Of a DNA stretch of 64,000 nt, positions 1-13,840 are shown piece by piece. The stretch is from Eutreptiella sp. 'Long Island Sound 2002' (lineage: Eukaryota; Euglenozoa; Euglenophyceae; Eutreptiales; Eutreptiaceae). How positions within the stretch are numbered: position 1 is the first letter of the stretch; each line of letters begins with the position of its first letter. The translations under genes and the position numbers were made by a program. The DNA lies in contig OZ038381.1 in assembly GCA_964036045.1 (NCBI GenBank), positions 134,756,306 through 134,820,305 on the forward strand. The letters are read 5' to 3'. The notes below the pieces were generated by a model that did not search any database, was not told the DNA's origin, and saw only the letters and a program-made list of their open reading frames with translations.

Positions 1-3000
1 CCTCTAGATGACACCTAGGAGGTCAGACTCGTGCCGTCGAGCTGCATGACAAGACATCAACGTTGCCATGAGGGGGTTCCTTGGGTTGCCGACTATCACT
101 GAAAACAGCCATCCTGAAAGGGCCTAAAAGTTACGTACTGGAACGGTGCAATTTGTACAAAAAAACGCTTGGTGGGCCATCTCTTCAGCTTCACTTTCAT
201 TGACCTCCTGGAGACACCTGCAAGGTCACTGTCATGCTGTCAGGCTGCATGACAATGCATCCACGTTGCCCTGGGGGGGTGCCTTGGGTTGCCGACTATC
301 ACTGAAAACAGCCACCTTGAAAAGGCCTAAAAGTTACGTAGTGGAACGGTGCAATTTGTGCAACAAAAAGGTTTGTGGGCGACCTCTTCAGCTTGAGTTG
401 CATGAACCTCTGGAGGACACCTAGCAGGTCAAACTCATGCTGTCAGGCTGCATGACAATGCATCCACGTTGCCCTGGGGGGGTGCCTTCGGTTCCCGACT
501 ATCACTGAAAACAGCCATTCTGAAGAGGCCTAAAAGTTACGTACTGGAACGGTGCAATTTGTACAAAAAAACGGTTTGTGGGCCATCTCTTCAGCTTGAG
601 TTTCATGACCCTCCTGATGACACCTAGGAGGTCACACTCATGCTGTCAGGCTGCATGACAATGCATCCACGTTGCCATGGGGGGGTGCCTTGGGTTGCCG
701 ACTATCACTGAAAACAGCCATCCTGAAAAGGCCTAAAAGTTACGTACTGCAACGGTGCAATTTGTACAAAAAAACAGTTTGTGGGCCATCTCTTCAGCTT
801 GGGTTTTATGAACCTCCAGAACACACCTAAGAGGTCACACTAATGCTGTCAGGCTGCGTGAGAATGCATCCACGTTGGCCTGGGGGGTTGCCTTGGGTTG
901 CCAACTATCACTGAAAACAGCCATCCGGAAAAGGCCTAAAAGTTACGTAGTGGAACGGTGCAATTTGTACAAAGAAACGGTTTGTGGGCCATATCTTCAG
1001 CTTGATTTTTATGAACCTCTAGAGGACACCCAGGAGGTCACAATCATGCCGTCAGGCTGCATGACAATGCATCCACGTTGCCATAGGGGGGTGCCTTGGG
1101 TTGCCGGCTATCACTGAAAACAGCCATCCTGAAAGAGCCTAAAAGTTACGTACTGGAACGGTGCAATTTGTACAAAAATACAGTTTGTGGGCCATCTCTT
1201 CAGCTTGAGGTTTATCCACCTCTAGAAGACACCTAGGAGATCACAGTCATGCTGTCGAGCTCCATGACAATGCATCCACGTTGCCCTGGGGGGGTGCCTT
1301 GAATTGCCGACTATCACTGAAAACACCGGTTCTGAAAAGGCCTAAAAGTTACGTAGTGGAACGGTGCAATTTGTACAAAAAAGCGGTTTGTGGGCCATCT
1401 CCTCAGCTTGAGTTTTATGAACCTCTAGAGAACACCTAAGAGATGACATTCATGCCGTCAGGCTGCATGACAATGCATCCACGTTGCCCTGGGGCGGTGC
1501 CTTGGGTTGCTGACTATCACTGAAAACAGCAATCCTGAAAAGGCCTAAAAGTTACGTAGTGGAACGGTGCAATTTGTACAAAAAAACGGTTGGTTGGCCA
1601 TCTCTTCAGCTTGAGTTTCATAAACCTCTAGCAGACACCCAGGAGATCACACTCATGCCGTCAGGCTGCATGACAATGCATCCACGTTGCCCTGGGGGGG
1701 TGCCTTGGGTTGCCGACTATCATTGAAATCAGCAATCCTGAAAAGGCCTAAAAGTTACGTACTGGAACAGTGCAATTTGTACAAAAAAACGGTTTGTGGG
1801 CCATCTCCTCAGCTCGAGATTTATGAACCTCTAGAAGGCACCTAGGAGATCACACTCATGCTGTCGGGCTCCATGAGAATGCATCCACGTTGCCCAAAGG
1901 GGGTTGCCTTGGGTTGCCGACTATCACTGAAAACACCCATTCTGAAAAGGCCTAAAACTTACGTAGTGGAACGGTGCAATTTGTACAAAAAAACGGTTTG
2001 TGGGCCATCTCTTCAGCTTGAGTTTGATGGACCTCTAGAAGACACCTAGGAGGTCACACACAGGCCGTCAGGCTCCATGACAATGCATCCACGGTGCCCC
2101 GGGGGGGTGCCTTGGGTTGCCAACTATCACTGAAAACAGCCATCCTGAAAAGGCCTAAAAATTAGGTAGTGGAACGGTGCAATTCGTACAAAAAAATGAT
2201 TTGCGGGCCATCTCTTCAGCTTGAGTTTCATGAACCTCTGGAGAGCCCCTAGGAGGTCACGCTCATGCTGTCAGGCTGCATGACAATGCATCCACGTTGC
2301 CAAAAGGGGGTGCCTCGGGTTGCCGACTATCACTGAAAACAGCCATCCTGAAAAGGCCTAAAATTACGTACTGGAACGCTGCAATTTGTACAAAAAAACA
2401 ATGTGTGGGCCATCTCTTCAGCTTCAGTTTTATGAACCTCTAGAAGGCACTTAGGAGGTCACACTCATGCCGTCAGGCTGCATGATAATGCATCCACTCT
2501 GCCCTGGGGGGGTGCCTTGGGTTACCAACTATCACTGAAAACAGCCATCCTGAAAAGGCCTAAAAGTTACGTAGTGGAACGGTGCAATTTGTGCAAGAAA
2601 ACGGTTTGTTGGCCATCTCTTCAGCTTGATTTTTCTGAACCTCTAGGGGACACCTAGGTGGTCACACTCATGCTGTCGGGCTCCATAACAATGCATCCGG
2701 GTTGCCATGGGGGGGTGCCCTCGGTTGCCGACTATCACTGAAAACAGCCATCCTGAAAAGGCCTAAAGGTTACGTACTGGAACGGTGCAATTTGTACAAA
2801 AAAGCGGTTTGTGGGCCATCTCTTCAGCTTGATTTTTATGAGCCTCTAGAAGACACCTGGGAGGTCACAGTCATGCTGCCATGCTGCATGACAATGCATC
2901 CACGCTGCCCTGGGGGGGTGCCTTGGGTTGCCAACTATCACTGAAAACACCCATTCTGAAAAGGCCTAAAAGTTACGTAGCCGAACGGTGCAATTTGTAC

Positions 3001-4199
3001 AAAAAAAACGGTTTGTCGGAAGTCTCTTCAGCTTGAGCTTTATGAACCTCTAGAGGACACCTAGGAGGTCAGATTCATGCCATCAGGCTGCATGACAATG
3101 CATCCACGTTGCCATGGGGGGGTGCCTTGGGTTGCCGACTATCACTGAATACAGCCATCCTGGGGAGGCCTAAAAGTTACGTAGTGGAACGGTGCAATTT
3201 GTACAAGAAAACAGTTTGTGTGCAATCTCTTCAGCTTGAGTTTTCTGAACCTCCAGAAGACTCCTAGGAGGTCACACTCATGCTGTTGGGCTCCATGACA
3301 ATGCATCCACGTTGCACTGGGGGGGTGCCTTGGGTTGCCGACTATCACTGAAAACACCCATTCTGAAAAGGCCTAAACGTTACGTACTGGAACGCTGCAA
3401 TTTGTACAAAAAAACGGTTTGTGGGCCATCTCTTCAGCTTGAGGTTTATGAACCTTCAGATAGCACCCAGGAGGTCACACTCAAGCTGTCGGGCTCCATG
3501 ACAATGCATCCGGGTTGCCCTGGGGGGATGCCTTGGGTTGCTGACTATCACTGAAAACAGCCATCCTGAAAAGGCCTAAAAGTTACGTACTGGAGCGGTG
3601 CTATTTGTACAAAAATACAGTTTGTTGGCCATCTTCTCAGCTTGAGTTTTTGGAGCCTCTAGGAAACACCTAGGAGGTCACATTCATGCTGTGGGGCTCC
3701 ATGACAATGCATCCACGTTGCCCTGGGGGGATGCCTTGGGTTGCCGACTATCACTCAAAACAGCCATCCTGAGGAGGCCTACAGGTTACGTAGTGGAACG
3801 GTGCAATTTGTACAAAAAAGCGGTTAATGGGCCATCTTCTCAGCTTGAGTTTCATGAACCTCTAGAAGACACCTAGGAGGTCACACTCATGCCGTCGGGC
3901 TGCATGACAATGCATCCACGTTGCCATGGGGGGGTGCCTTGGGTTGCCGACTATAACTGAAAACAGCCATCCTGAAAAGGCCTAAAAGTTACGTACTGGA
4001 CCGGTGCAATTTGTACAAAAAAACGGTTTGTGGGCCATCTCTCTACCCTGACTTTTGTGAACCTCTAGAAGACACCCAGGAGGTCACACTCATGCCGTCA
4101 GGCTGCATGACAATGCATCCACGTTGCCCTGGGGTGGTGCCTTGGGTTGCCGACTATAACTGAAAACAGCCATCCTGAAAAGGCCTAAAAGTTACGTAG

Positions 4200-7100
4200 T
4201 GGAACGGTGCAATTTGTACAAAAAAAACGGTTTGTCGGAAGTCTCTTCAGCTTGAGCTTTATGAACCTCTAGAGGACACCTAGGAGGTCAGATTCATGCC
4301 GTCAGGCTGCATGACAATGCATCCACGTTGCCATGGGGGGGTGCCTTGGGTTGCCGACTATCACTGAATACAGCCATCCTGGAAAGGCCTAAAAGTTACG
4401 TAGTGGAACGGTGCAATTTGTACAAGAAAACGGTTTGTGTGCAATCTCTTCAGCTTGAGTTTTATGAACCTCTAGAGGACAACTAGGAGGTCACACTCAT
4501 GCTGTCAGACTCCAAGACAATGCATCCACGTTGCCCTGGGAGGGTGCCTTGGGTTGCCGACTATCACTGAAAATAGCCATCCTGAAAAGGCCTAAAAGTT
4601 ACGTAGTGGAGTGGTGCAATTTGTACAAAGAAACGGTTCGTGGGCCATCTCTTCAGCTTGAGGTTTATGAACCTTCAGAGAGCACCTAGGAGGTCACACT
4701 CATGCTGTCGGGCTCCATGACAATGCATCCACGTTGCCCTGGGGGGATGCCTTGGGTTGCTGACTATCACTGAAAACAGCCATCCTGGAAAGGCCTAAAA
4801 GTTACGTACTGGAACGGTGCTATTTGTACAAAAATACAGTTTGTGAGCCATCTTCTCAGCTTGAGTTTTCGAACCTCTAGAAAACACCCAGGAGGTCACA
4901 CTCATGCTGTGGGGCTCCATGACAATGCATCCACGTTGCCCTGGGGGGATGCCTTGGGTTGCCGACTATCACTCAAAACAGCCATCCTGAAAAGGCCTAA
5001 AAGTTACGTGGTGGAACGGTGCAATTTGTACAAAAAAGCGGTTTGTGGGCCATCTCTTCAGCTTGAGGTTCATGAACTGCTGGGGGACACCTAGGAGGTC
5101 ACACTCATGCCGTCAGGCTGCATGACAATGCATCCACGTTGCCATGGGGGGGTGCCTTGGGTTGCCGACTATAACTGGAAACAGCCATCCTGAAAAGGCC
5201 TAAAAGTTACGTACTGGACCGGTGCAATTTGTACAAAAAAACAGTTTGTGGGCCATCTCTCTACCTTGAGTTTTGTGAACCTCTAGAAAACACCTAGGAG
5301 GTCACACTCATGCCGTCAGGCTGCATGACAATGCATCCACGTTGCCCTGGGGTGGTGCCTTGGGTTGCCGACTATAACTGAAAACAGCCATCCTGAAAAG
5401 GCCTAAAAGTTACGTAGTGGAAAGGTGCAATTTGTACAAAAAAGCGGTTTGTGGGCCATATCTTCAGCTTGAGGTTCACGAACCTCTAGAGGACACCTAG
5501 GAGGTCACACTCATGCCGTCGGGCTGCATGACAATGCATCCACGTTGCCCTGGGGGGTGCCTTGGGTTGCTGACTATTACTGAAAACAGCCATCCCGAAA
5601 AGGCCTAAAAGTTACGTAGTGGAACGGTGCAATTTGTACAAAAAAACCGTTTGTGGGCCATCTCTTCAGCTTGACGTTCATGAACCTCTAGACAACACCT
5701 AGGAGGTCACACTCATGCCGTCAGGCTCCATGACAATGCATCCAGGTTGCCCACGGGGGGTGCCTTGGGTTGCCGACTATCACTGAAAACAGCCATGCTG
5801 AAAAGGCCTAAAAGTTACGTAGTGGAACGGTGCAATTTGTACAAAAAAACGGTTTGTGGGCCATCTCTTCAGCTGGAGTTTTATGAACCTCTAGAGAACA
5901 CCTAGCAGGTCACACTCATGCCGTCAGGCTCCATGACAATGCATCCACGTTGCCCCAGGGGGGGTGCCTTGGGTTGCCGACTATCACTGAAAACAGCCAT
6001 CCTGAAAAGGCCTAAAAGTTACGTAGTGGAACGGTGCAATTTGTACAAAAAAACGGTTTGTCGGAAGTCTCTTCAGCTTGAGCTTTATGAACCTCTAGAG
6101 GACACCTGGGAGGTCAGATTAATGACGTCAGGCTGCATGACAATGCATCCACGTTGCCATGGGGGGGTGCGTTGGGTTGCCGACTATCACTGAATACAGC
6201 CATCCTGGAAAGGCCTAAAAGTTACGTAGTGGAACGGTGCAATTTGTACAAGAAAACGGTTTGTGTGCAATCTCTTCAGCTTGAGTTTTATGAACCTCTA
6301 GAGGACAACTAGGAGGTCACACTCATGCTGTCGGACTCCAAGACAATGCATCCACGTTGCCCTGGGAGGGTGCCTTGGGTTGCCGACTATCACTTAAAAT
6401 AGCCATCCTGAAAAGGCCTAAAAGTTACGTAGTGGAGTGGTGCAATTTGTACAAAGAAACGGTTCGTGGGCCATCTCTTCAGCTTGAGGTTTATGAACCT
6501 TCAGATAGCACCTAGGAGGTCACACTCATGCTGTCGGGCTCCATGACAATGCATCCACGTTGCCCTGGGGGGATGCCTTGGGTTGCTGACTATCACTGAA
6601 AACAGCCATCCTGGAAAGGCCTAAAAGTTACGTACTGGAACGGTGCTATTTGTACAAAAATACAGTTTGTGAGCCATCTTCTCAGCTTGAGTTTTCGAAC
6701 CTCTACCAAACACCCAGGAGGTCACACTCATGCTGTGGGGCTCCATGACAATGCATCCACGTTGCCCTGGGGGGATGCCTTGGGTTGCCGACTATCACTC
6801 AAAACAGCCATCCTGAAAAGGCCTAAAAGTTACGTGGTGGAACGGTGCAATTTGTACAAAAAAGCGGTTTGTGGGCCATCTCTTCAGCTTGAGGTTCATG
6901 AACTGCTGGGGGACACCTAGGAGGTCACACTCATGCCGTCGGGCTGCATGACAATGCATCCACGTTGCCATGGGGGGGTGCCTTGGGTTGCCGACTATAA
7001 CTGGAAACAGCCATCCTGAAAAGGCCTAAAAGTTACGTACTGGACCGGTGCAATTTGTACAAAAAAACAGTTTGTGGGCCATCTCTCTACCTTGAGTTTT

Positions 7101-7860
7101 GTGAACCTCCAGAAAACACCTAGGAGGTCACAGTCATGCCGTCAGGCTGCATGACAATGCATCCACGTTGCCCTGGGGTGGTGCCTTGGGTTGCCGACTA
7201 TAACTGAAAACAGCCATCCTGAAAAGGCCTAAAAGTTACGTAGTGGAAAGGTGCAATTTGTACAAAAAAGCGGTTTGTGGGCCATATCTTCAGCTTGAGG
7301 TTCATGAACCTCTAGAGGACACCTAGGAGGTCACACTCATGCCGTCAGGCTGCATGACAATGCATCCACGTTGCTCTCGGGGGTGCCTTGGGTTGCCGAC
7401 TATCACTGAAAACAGCCAACCCGAAAAGGCCTAAAAGTTACGTAGTGGAACGGTGCAATTTGTACAAAAAAACCGTTTGTGGGCCATCTCTTCAGCTTGA
7501 CGTTCATGAACCTCTAGACAACACCTAGGAGGTCACACTTATGCCGTCAGGCTCCATGACAATGAATCCAGGTTGCCCACGGGGGGTGCCTTGGGTTGCC
7601 GACTATCACTGAAAACAGCCATCCTGAGAAAGGCCTAAAAGTTACGTAGTGGAACGGTGCAATTTGTACAAAAAAACGGTTTGTGGGCCATCTCTTCAGC
7701 TGGAGTCTTATGAACCTCTAGGGAACATCTAGCAGGTCACACTCATGCCGTCAGGCTCCATGACAATGCATCCACGTTGCCCCAGGGGGGGTGCCTTGGG
7801 TTGCCGACTATCACTGAATACAGCCATCCTCAAAAGGCCTAAAAGTTACGTAGTGGAACG
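4200..7860. repeat. Higher-order repeat, ~1826 bp (nine monomers), two copies
   Basis: Two consecutive blocks of nine monomers, about 4204-6030 and 6031-7856, are nearly identical. The same diagnostic variants recur at an offset of about 1826: gtttgtcggaagtc at 4229 and 6058, gtgagccatcttctcag near 4850 and 6670, and ctggaaacagcc at 5174 and 7000. Monomers within one block differ much more than the corresponding monomers of the two blocks. This is the usual sign of block duplication by unequal exchange. Confidence 0.85.
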
Positions 7861-8739
7861 GTGCAATTTGTACAAAAAAACCGTTTGTGGGCGATCTCTT
7901 CAGCTTGAGGTTTATGAACCTCTAGAAGATACCTAGGAGGTCACACTCATGCTGTCCCGCTCCATGAAAATGCATCCAGGTTGCCCACGGGGGGTGCCTT
8001 GGGTTGCCGATTATCACTCAAAACAGCCATCCTGAAAAGGCCTAGAGGTTACGTACTGGAACGGTGCAATTTGTACAAAAAAACGGTTTATGAGCCATCT
8101 CTTCAGCTTGAGGTTGATGAACCTCTAGAGGACACCTGGGAGGTCACAAAACATGCCGTCAGGCTGCATGACAAAGCATCCACTTTGCCATGGGGGGGTG
8201 CCTTGGGTTGCCGACTATAACTGAAAACAACCATCCTGAAAAGGCCTAAAAGTTGCGTACTGGAACGGTGCAATTAGTACAAAAAAACGGTTTGTGGGCC
8301 ATCTCTTCAGCTTGAGTTTTATGAAACTCTAGGGGGCCGCTAGGAAGTCACACTCATGGTGTCGGGCTCCATGACAATGCATCCACGTTGCCCTGGGGGG
8401 GGTGCCTTGGGTTGCCCACTATCACTGAAAACAGCCATCCTGAAAAGGCCTAAAAGTTAGGTGGTGGAACGGTGCAATTTGTACAAAAAAACGGTTCGTG
8501 GGCCATCTCTTCTGCTTCAGTTTTGTGAACCTCCAGAAGACACCTAGGAGGTCAGACTCATGCTGTCAAGCTCCATGATAATGCATCCACGTTGCCCTGG
8601 AAGGGTGCCTTGGCTTGCGGACTATCACTGAAAACAGCCATCCTGAAAAGGCCTAAAAGTTACGTAGTGGAGCGGTGCAGTTTGTACAAAAAAACCGTTT
8701 GTGGGCCATCTCTTCAGCTTGACATTCATGAACCTCTAG

Positions 8740-11700
8740 AGAACTTAACTCACGTTGCCATGGGGGGGTGCCTTGGGTTGCCGACTATAACCGAAAACAG
8801 CCATCCTGGAAAGGCCTAAAAGTTGCGTACTGGAACGGTGTAATTTGTAAAAAAAACAGTTTGTGGGCCATCTCTTCGGTTTGAGGTTGATCAACCTCTC
8901 GAGGACACCTAGGAGGTCACACTCATGCTGTCGGTGTCCATGACAATGCATTCACGTTGCCCTGGGGGGGTGCCTTCGGTTGCTGACTATCACTCAAAAC
9001 AGCCATCTTGAGAAGGCCTAAAAGTTACGTAGTGAAACGGTGCAATTTGTACAAAAAAAACGGTTTTGTGGGCCATCTCTTCAGCTTGAGTTGTATGAAC
9101 CTCTGGAGAACACCTAGGAGGTCATACTCATGCCGTCAGGCTGCATGACGATGCATCCACGTTGCCATGGGCGGGTGCCTTGGGTTGCCGACTATCACTG
9201 AAAACAGCCATCCTGAAAAGGCCTAAAAGCTACGTACTGGTACGCTGCAATTTGTACAAAAAAGCGGTTTGTGGGCCATCTCCTCAGCTTGAAATTTATG
9301 AACCTCTAGAGAACACCTAGGAGGTCACACTCATGCGGTCAGGGTGCATGACAATGCGACCACGTTGCCCTGGGGGGGTGCCTTGGGTTGCCGACTATAA
9401 CTGAAAACAGCCATCCTGAAAAGGCCTAAAACTTACGTAGTGGAACGGTGCAATTTGTACAAAAAAACGGTTTGTGGGCCATCTCTTCAGCTTGAGGTTG
9501 ATGAACCTCTAGAAGACACTTGGGAGATCACACTCATGCCGTCTGGCTGCATGACAATGCATCCACGTTGCCCTGGGGGGGTGCCTTCGGTTGCCGACTA
9601 TCACTGAAAACAGCCATCCTCGAAAGGCCTAAAAGTTGTGTACTGGAACGGTGCAATTTGTACAAATAAATGGTTTGTGGGCCATCTCTTCAGCTTGAGT
9701 TTTATGAACCTCTAGAAAACACCTGAGAGGTCACACTCATGCCGTCAGGCTGCATGACAATGCATCCACGTTGCCATGGGGGGGTGCCTTGGGTTGCCGA
9801 CTATAACTGAAAACAGCCATCCTGAAAAGGCCTAAAAGTTACGTACTGGAACGCTGCAATTTGTACAAAAAAGACGGTTTCTGGGCCATCTCTTCAGCTT
9901 GAGTTTTATGAACCTCTAGGAGACACCTAGGAGGTCACACTCATGCCGTCAGGCTGCATGACAATGCATCCACGTTGCCATGGGGGGGTGCCTTGGGTTG
10001 CCGACTATAACTGAAAACAGCCATCCTGGAAAGGCCTAAAAGTTGCGTACTGGAACGATGCAATTTGTACAAAAAAACGGTTTGTGGGCCATCTCTTCAG
10101 CTTGAGGTTTATGAACCTCTAGAGGACACCTAGGAGGTCGACTCATGGTGTCGGGCTCCATGACAATGCATCCACGTTGCCCTGGGGGGGGTGCCTTGGG
10201 TTGCCGACTATCACTGAAAACAGCCATCCTTAAAAGGCCTAAAAGTTACGTAGTGGAACGGTGCAATTTGTACAAAAAAACCGTTTGTGGGCCATCTATT
10301 CGGTATGACGTTCATGAACCTCTAGAGAACTTAATCCACGTTGCCATGGGGGGGTGCTTTGGGTTGCCGACTATAACTGAAAACAGCCATCCTGGAAAGG
10401 CCTAAAAGTTACGTAGTGAAACGGTGCAATTTGTACAAGAAAACGGTTTTGTGGGCGATCTTCTCAGCTTGAGTTGGATGAACCTCTGGAGAACACCTAG
10501 GAGGTCACACTCATGCCGTCAGACTGCATGACAATGCATCCACGTTGCCCTGGGGGGGTGCCTTGGGTTGCCGACTATAACTGAAAACAGCCATCCTGAA
10601 AAGGCCTAAAACTTACATAGTGGAACGGTGCAATTTGTACAAAAAAACGGTTTGTGGGCCATCTCTTCAGCTTGAGGCTGATGAACCTCTAGAACACACT
10701 TGGGAGATCACACTCATGCCGTCTGGCTGCATGACAATGCATCCACGTTGCCCTGGGGGGGTGCCTTCGGTTGCCGACTATCACTGAAAACAGCGATCCT
10801 CGAAAGGCCTAAAAGTTGCGTACTGGAACGGTGCAATTTGTACAAAAAAACGGTTTGTGGGCCATCTCTTCAGCTTGAGTTTTATGAACCTCTAGAGAAC
10901 ACCTAGGAGGTCACACTCATGCCGTCAGGCTGCATGACAATGCATCCACGTTGCCATGGGGGGGTGCCTTGGGTTGCCGACTATAACTGAAAAAAGCCAT
11001 CCTGAAAAGGCCTAAAGGTTACGTACTGGAACGCTGCAATTTGTACAAAAAGACGGTTTCTGGGCCATCTCTTCAGCTTGAGGTTTATGAACCTCTAGAG
11101 GACACCTAGGAGGTCCACTCATGGGGTCGGGCTCCATGACAATGCATCCACGTTGCCCTGGGGGGGGTACCTTGGGTTGCCGACTATCACTGAAAACAGC
11201 CATCCTTAAAAGGCCTAAAAGTTACGTAGTGGAATGGTGCAATTTGTACAAAAAAACCGTTTGTGGGCCATCTCTTCAGCTTGACGTTCATGAACCTCTA
11301 GAGAACTTAATCCACGTTGCCATGGGGGGGTGCCTTGGGTTGCCGACTATAACTGAAAACAGCCATCCTGGAAAGGCCTAAAAGTTGCGTACTGGAACGG
11401 TGCAATTTGTACAAAAAAGCGGTTTGTGGGCCATCTCTTCGGTTTGAGGTTGATCAACCTCTGAAGGACACCTAGGAGGTCACACTCATGCTGTCGGAGT
11501 CCATGATAATGCATTCACGTTGCCCTGGGGGGGTGCCTTGGGTTGCCGACTATCACTCAAAACAGCCATCCTGAAAAGGCCTAAAAGTTACGTACTGAAA
11601 CGGTGCAATTTGTACAAAAAAAACTGTTTTGTGGGCCATCTCTTCAGCTTGAGTTGTATGAACCTCTGGAGAACACCTAGGAGCTCATACTCATGCCGTC

Positions 11701-13840
11701 AGGCTGCATGACGATGCATCCACGTTGCCATGGGCGGGTGCCTTGGGTTGCCGACTATCACTGAAAACAGCCATCCTGAAAAGGCCTAAAAGCTACGTAG
11801 TGGAACGCTGCAATTTGTACAAAAAAGCGGTTTGTGGGCCATCTCTTCAGCTTAAGGTTGATGAACCTCTAGAAGACACTTGGGAGATCACACTCATGCC
11901 ATCTGGCTGCATGACAATGCATCCACGTTGCCCTGGGGGGGTGCCTTGGGTTGCCGACTATCACTGAAAACAGCCATCCTCGAAAGGCCTAAAAGTTGCG
12001 TACTTGAACGGTGCAATTTGTACAAAAAAACGGTTTGTGGGCCATCTCCTCAGCTTGAGGTTGATGAACCTCTAGAGAACACCTGGGAGGTCACACTCAT
12101 GCCGTCAGGCTGCATGACAATGCATCCACGTTGCCATGAGGGGGTGCCTTGGGGTGCCGACTATAACTGAAAACAGTCATCCTGAAAGGGCCTAAAAGTT
12201 ACGTACTGGAACGCTGCAATTTGTACAAAAAGACGGTTTCTGGGCCATCTCTTCAGCTTGAGTTTTATGAACCTCTAGGAGAAACCTAGGAGGTCACACT
12301 CATGCAGTCAGGCTGCATGACAATGCATCCACGTTGCCCTGGAGGGGGGTGCCTTGGGTTGCCCACTATCACTGAAAACAGCCATCCTCAAAAGGCCTAA
12401 AAGTTACGTAGTGGAATGGTGCAATTTGTACAAAAAAACGGTTTGTGGGCCATCTCTTCAGCTTGAGGTTTATGAACCTCTAGAGGACACCTAGGAGGTC
12501 CACTCATGGTGTCGGGCTCCATGACAATGGATCCACGTTGCCCTGGAGGGGGGTGCCTTGGGTTGCCCACTATCACTGAAAACAGCCATCCTCAAAAGGC
12601 CTAAAAGTTACGTAGTGGAACGGTGCAATTTGTACAAAAAAACGGTTTGTGGGCCATCTCTTCAGCTTGACGTTCATGAACCTGTAGAGAACAGCTAGGA
12701 GGTAACACTCATGCCGTCTAGCTGCATGACAATGCATCCGCGTTGCCCTGGGGGGGTGTCTTGGGTTGCAGACTATCACTGAAAACAGCCATCCTGAAAA
12801 GGCCTAAAAGTGTCTGGGCCATCTCTTGGGCTTGAGTTTTATGAACCTCTAGAGGCCACCTAGGAGGTCACGCTCATGCTGTCGGGCTCCATGAAAATGC
12901 ATCCACGTTGTCTTGGGGGGGTGCCTTTGGGTGCCGACTATCACTCAAAACAGCAATCCTGAAAAAGCCTAAACGTTACACATTGGAACGGTGCAATTTG
13001 TACAAAAAAGCGGTCTGTCGGCCCTTTCTTCAGCTTGATGTTCATGAACCTCTAGAGAGCACCTAGGAGGTCACACTGATGCCGTCAGGCTTCATGACAA
13101 TGCATCCACGTTGCCATGGGGGGGTGCCTTGGGTTGCCGACTATCACTGAAAACAGCCATCCTGAAAAGGCCTAAAAGTTAGGTACCGGAATGGTGCAAT
13201 TTGTACAAAAAAACGGTTCGTGGGCCATCTCTTCAGCTCGAGGTTCATGAACCTCTAGAGAACAGCTAGGAGGTAACACTCATGCCGTCTAGCTGCATGA
13301 CAATGCATCCGCGTTGCCCTGGGGGGGTGTCTTGGGTTGCCGACTATAACTGAAAACAGCCATCCTGAAAAGGCCTAAAAGTGTCTGGGCCATCTCTTGG
13401 GCTTGAGTTTTATGAACCTCTAGAGGCCACCTAGGAGGTCACGCTCATGCTGTCGGGCTCCATGAAAATGCATCCACGTTGTCCTGGGGGGGTGCCTTTG
13501 GGTGCCGACTATCACTCAAAACAGCGATCCTGAAAAGGCCTAAACGTTACACATTGGAACGGTCCAATTTGTACAAAAAAGCGGTCTGTCGGCCCTTTCT
13601 TCAGCTTGATGTTCATGAACCTCTAGAGGCCACCTAGGAAGTCACACTCATGTTGTCAGGCTGCATGACAATGCATCCAGGTTGCCCTGGGGGGGAGCCT
13701 TGGGCTGCCGACTATCACTGAAAACAGCCATCCTGAAAAGGCCTAAAAGTTACGTAGTGGAACGGTGCAATTTGTACAAAAAAACAGTTTGTGAGCCATC
13801 TTCTCAGTTTGAGATTCATGCACCTCTAGAGGACACCTAG
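8740..13840. repeat. Region of mixed higher-order repeats with shortened monomers
   Basis: Three further block periods can be read. The variant tgggagatca recurs at 9521, 10701 and 11881 (1180 bp). A pair of units at 10036-10405 recurs at 11012-11381 (976 bp). A block around 8890-9350 recurs around 11456-11880 (about 2.56 kb). These sums include shortened monomers of about 164 bp. One type joins gaactta to the landmark (near 8745, 10330 and 11305). The other lacks the tacgtagtggaacggtgcaa segment (junctions near 12811 and 13381, which are 570 bp apart). Confidence 0.75.
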
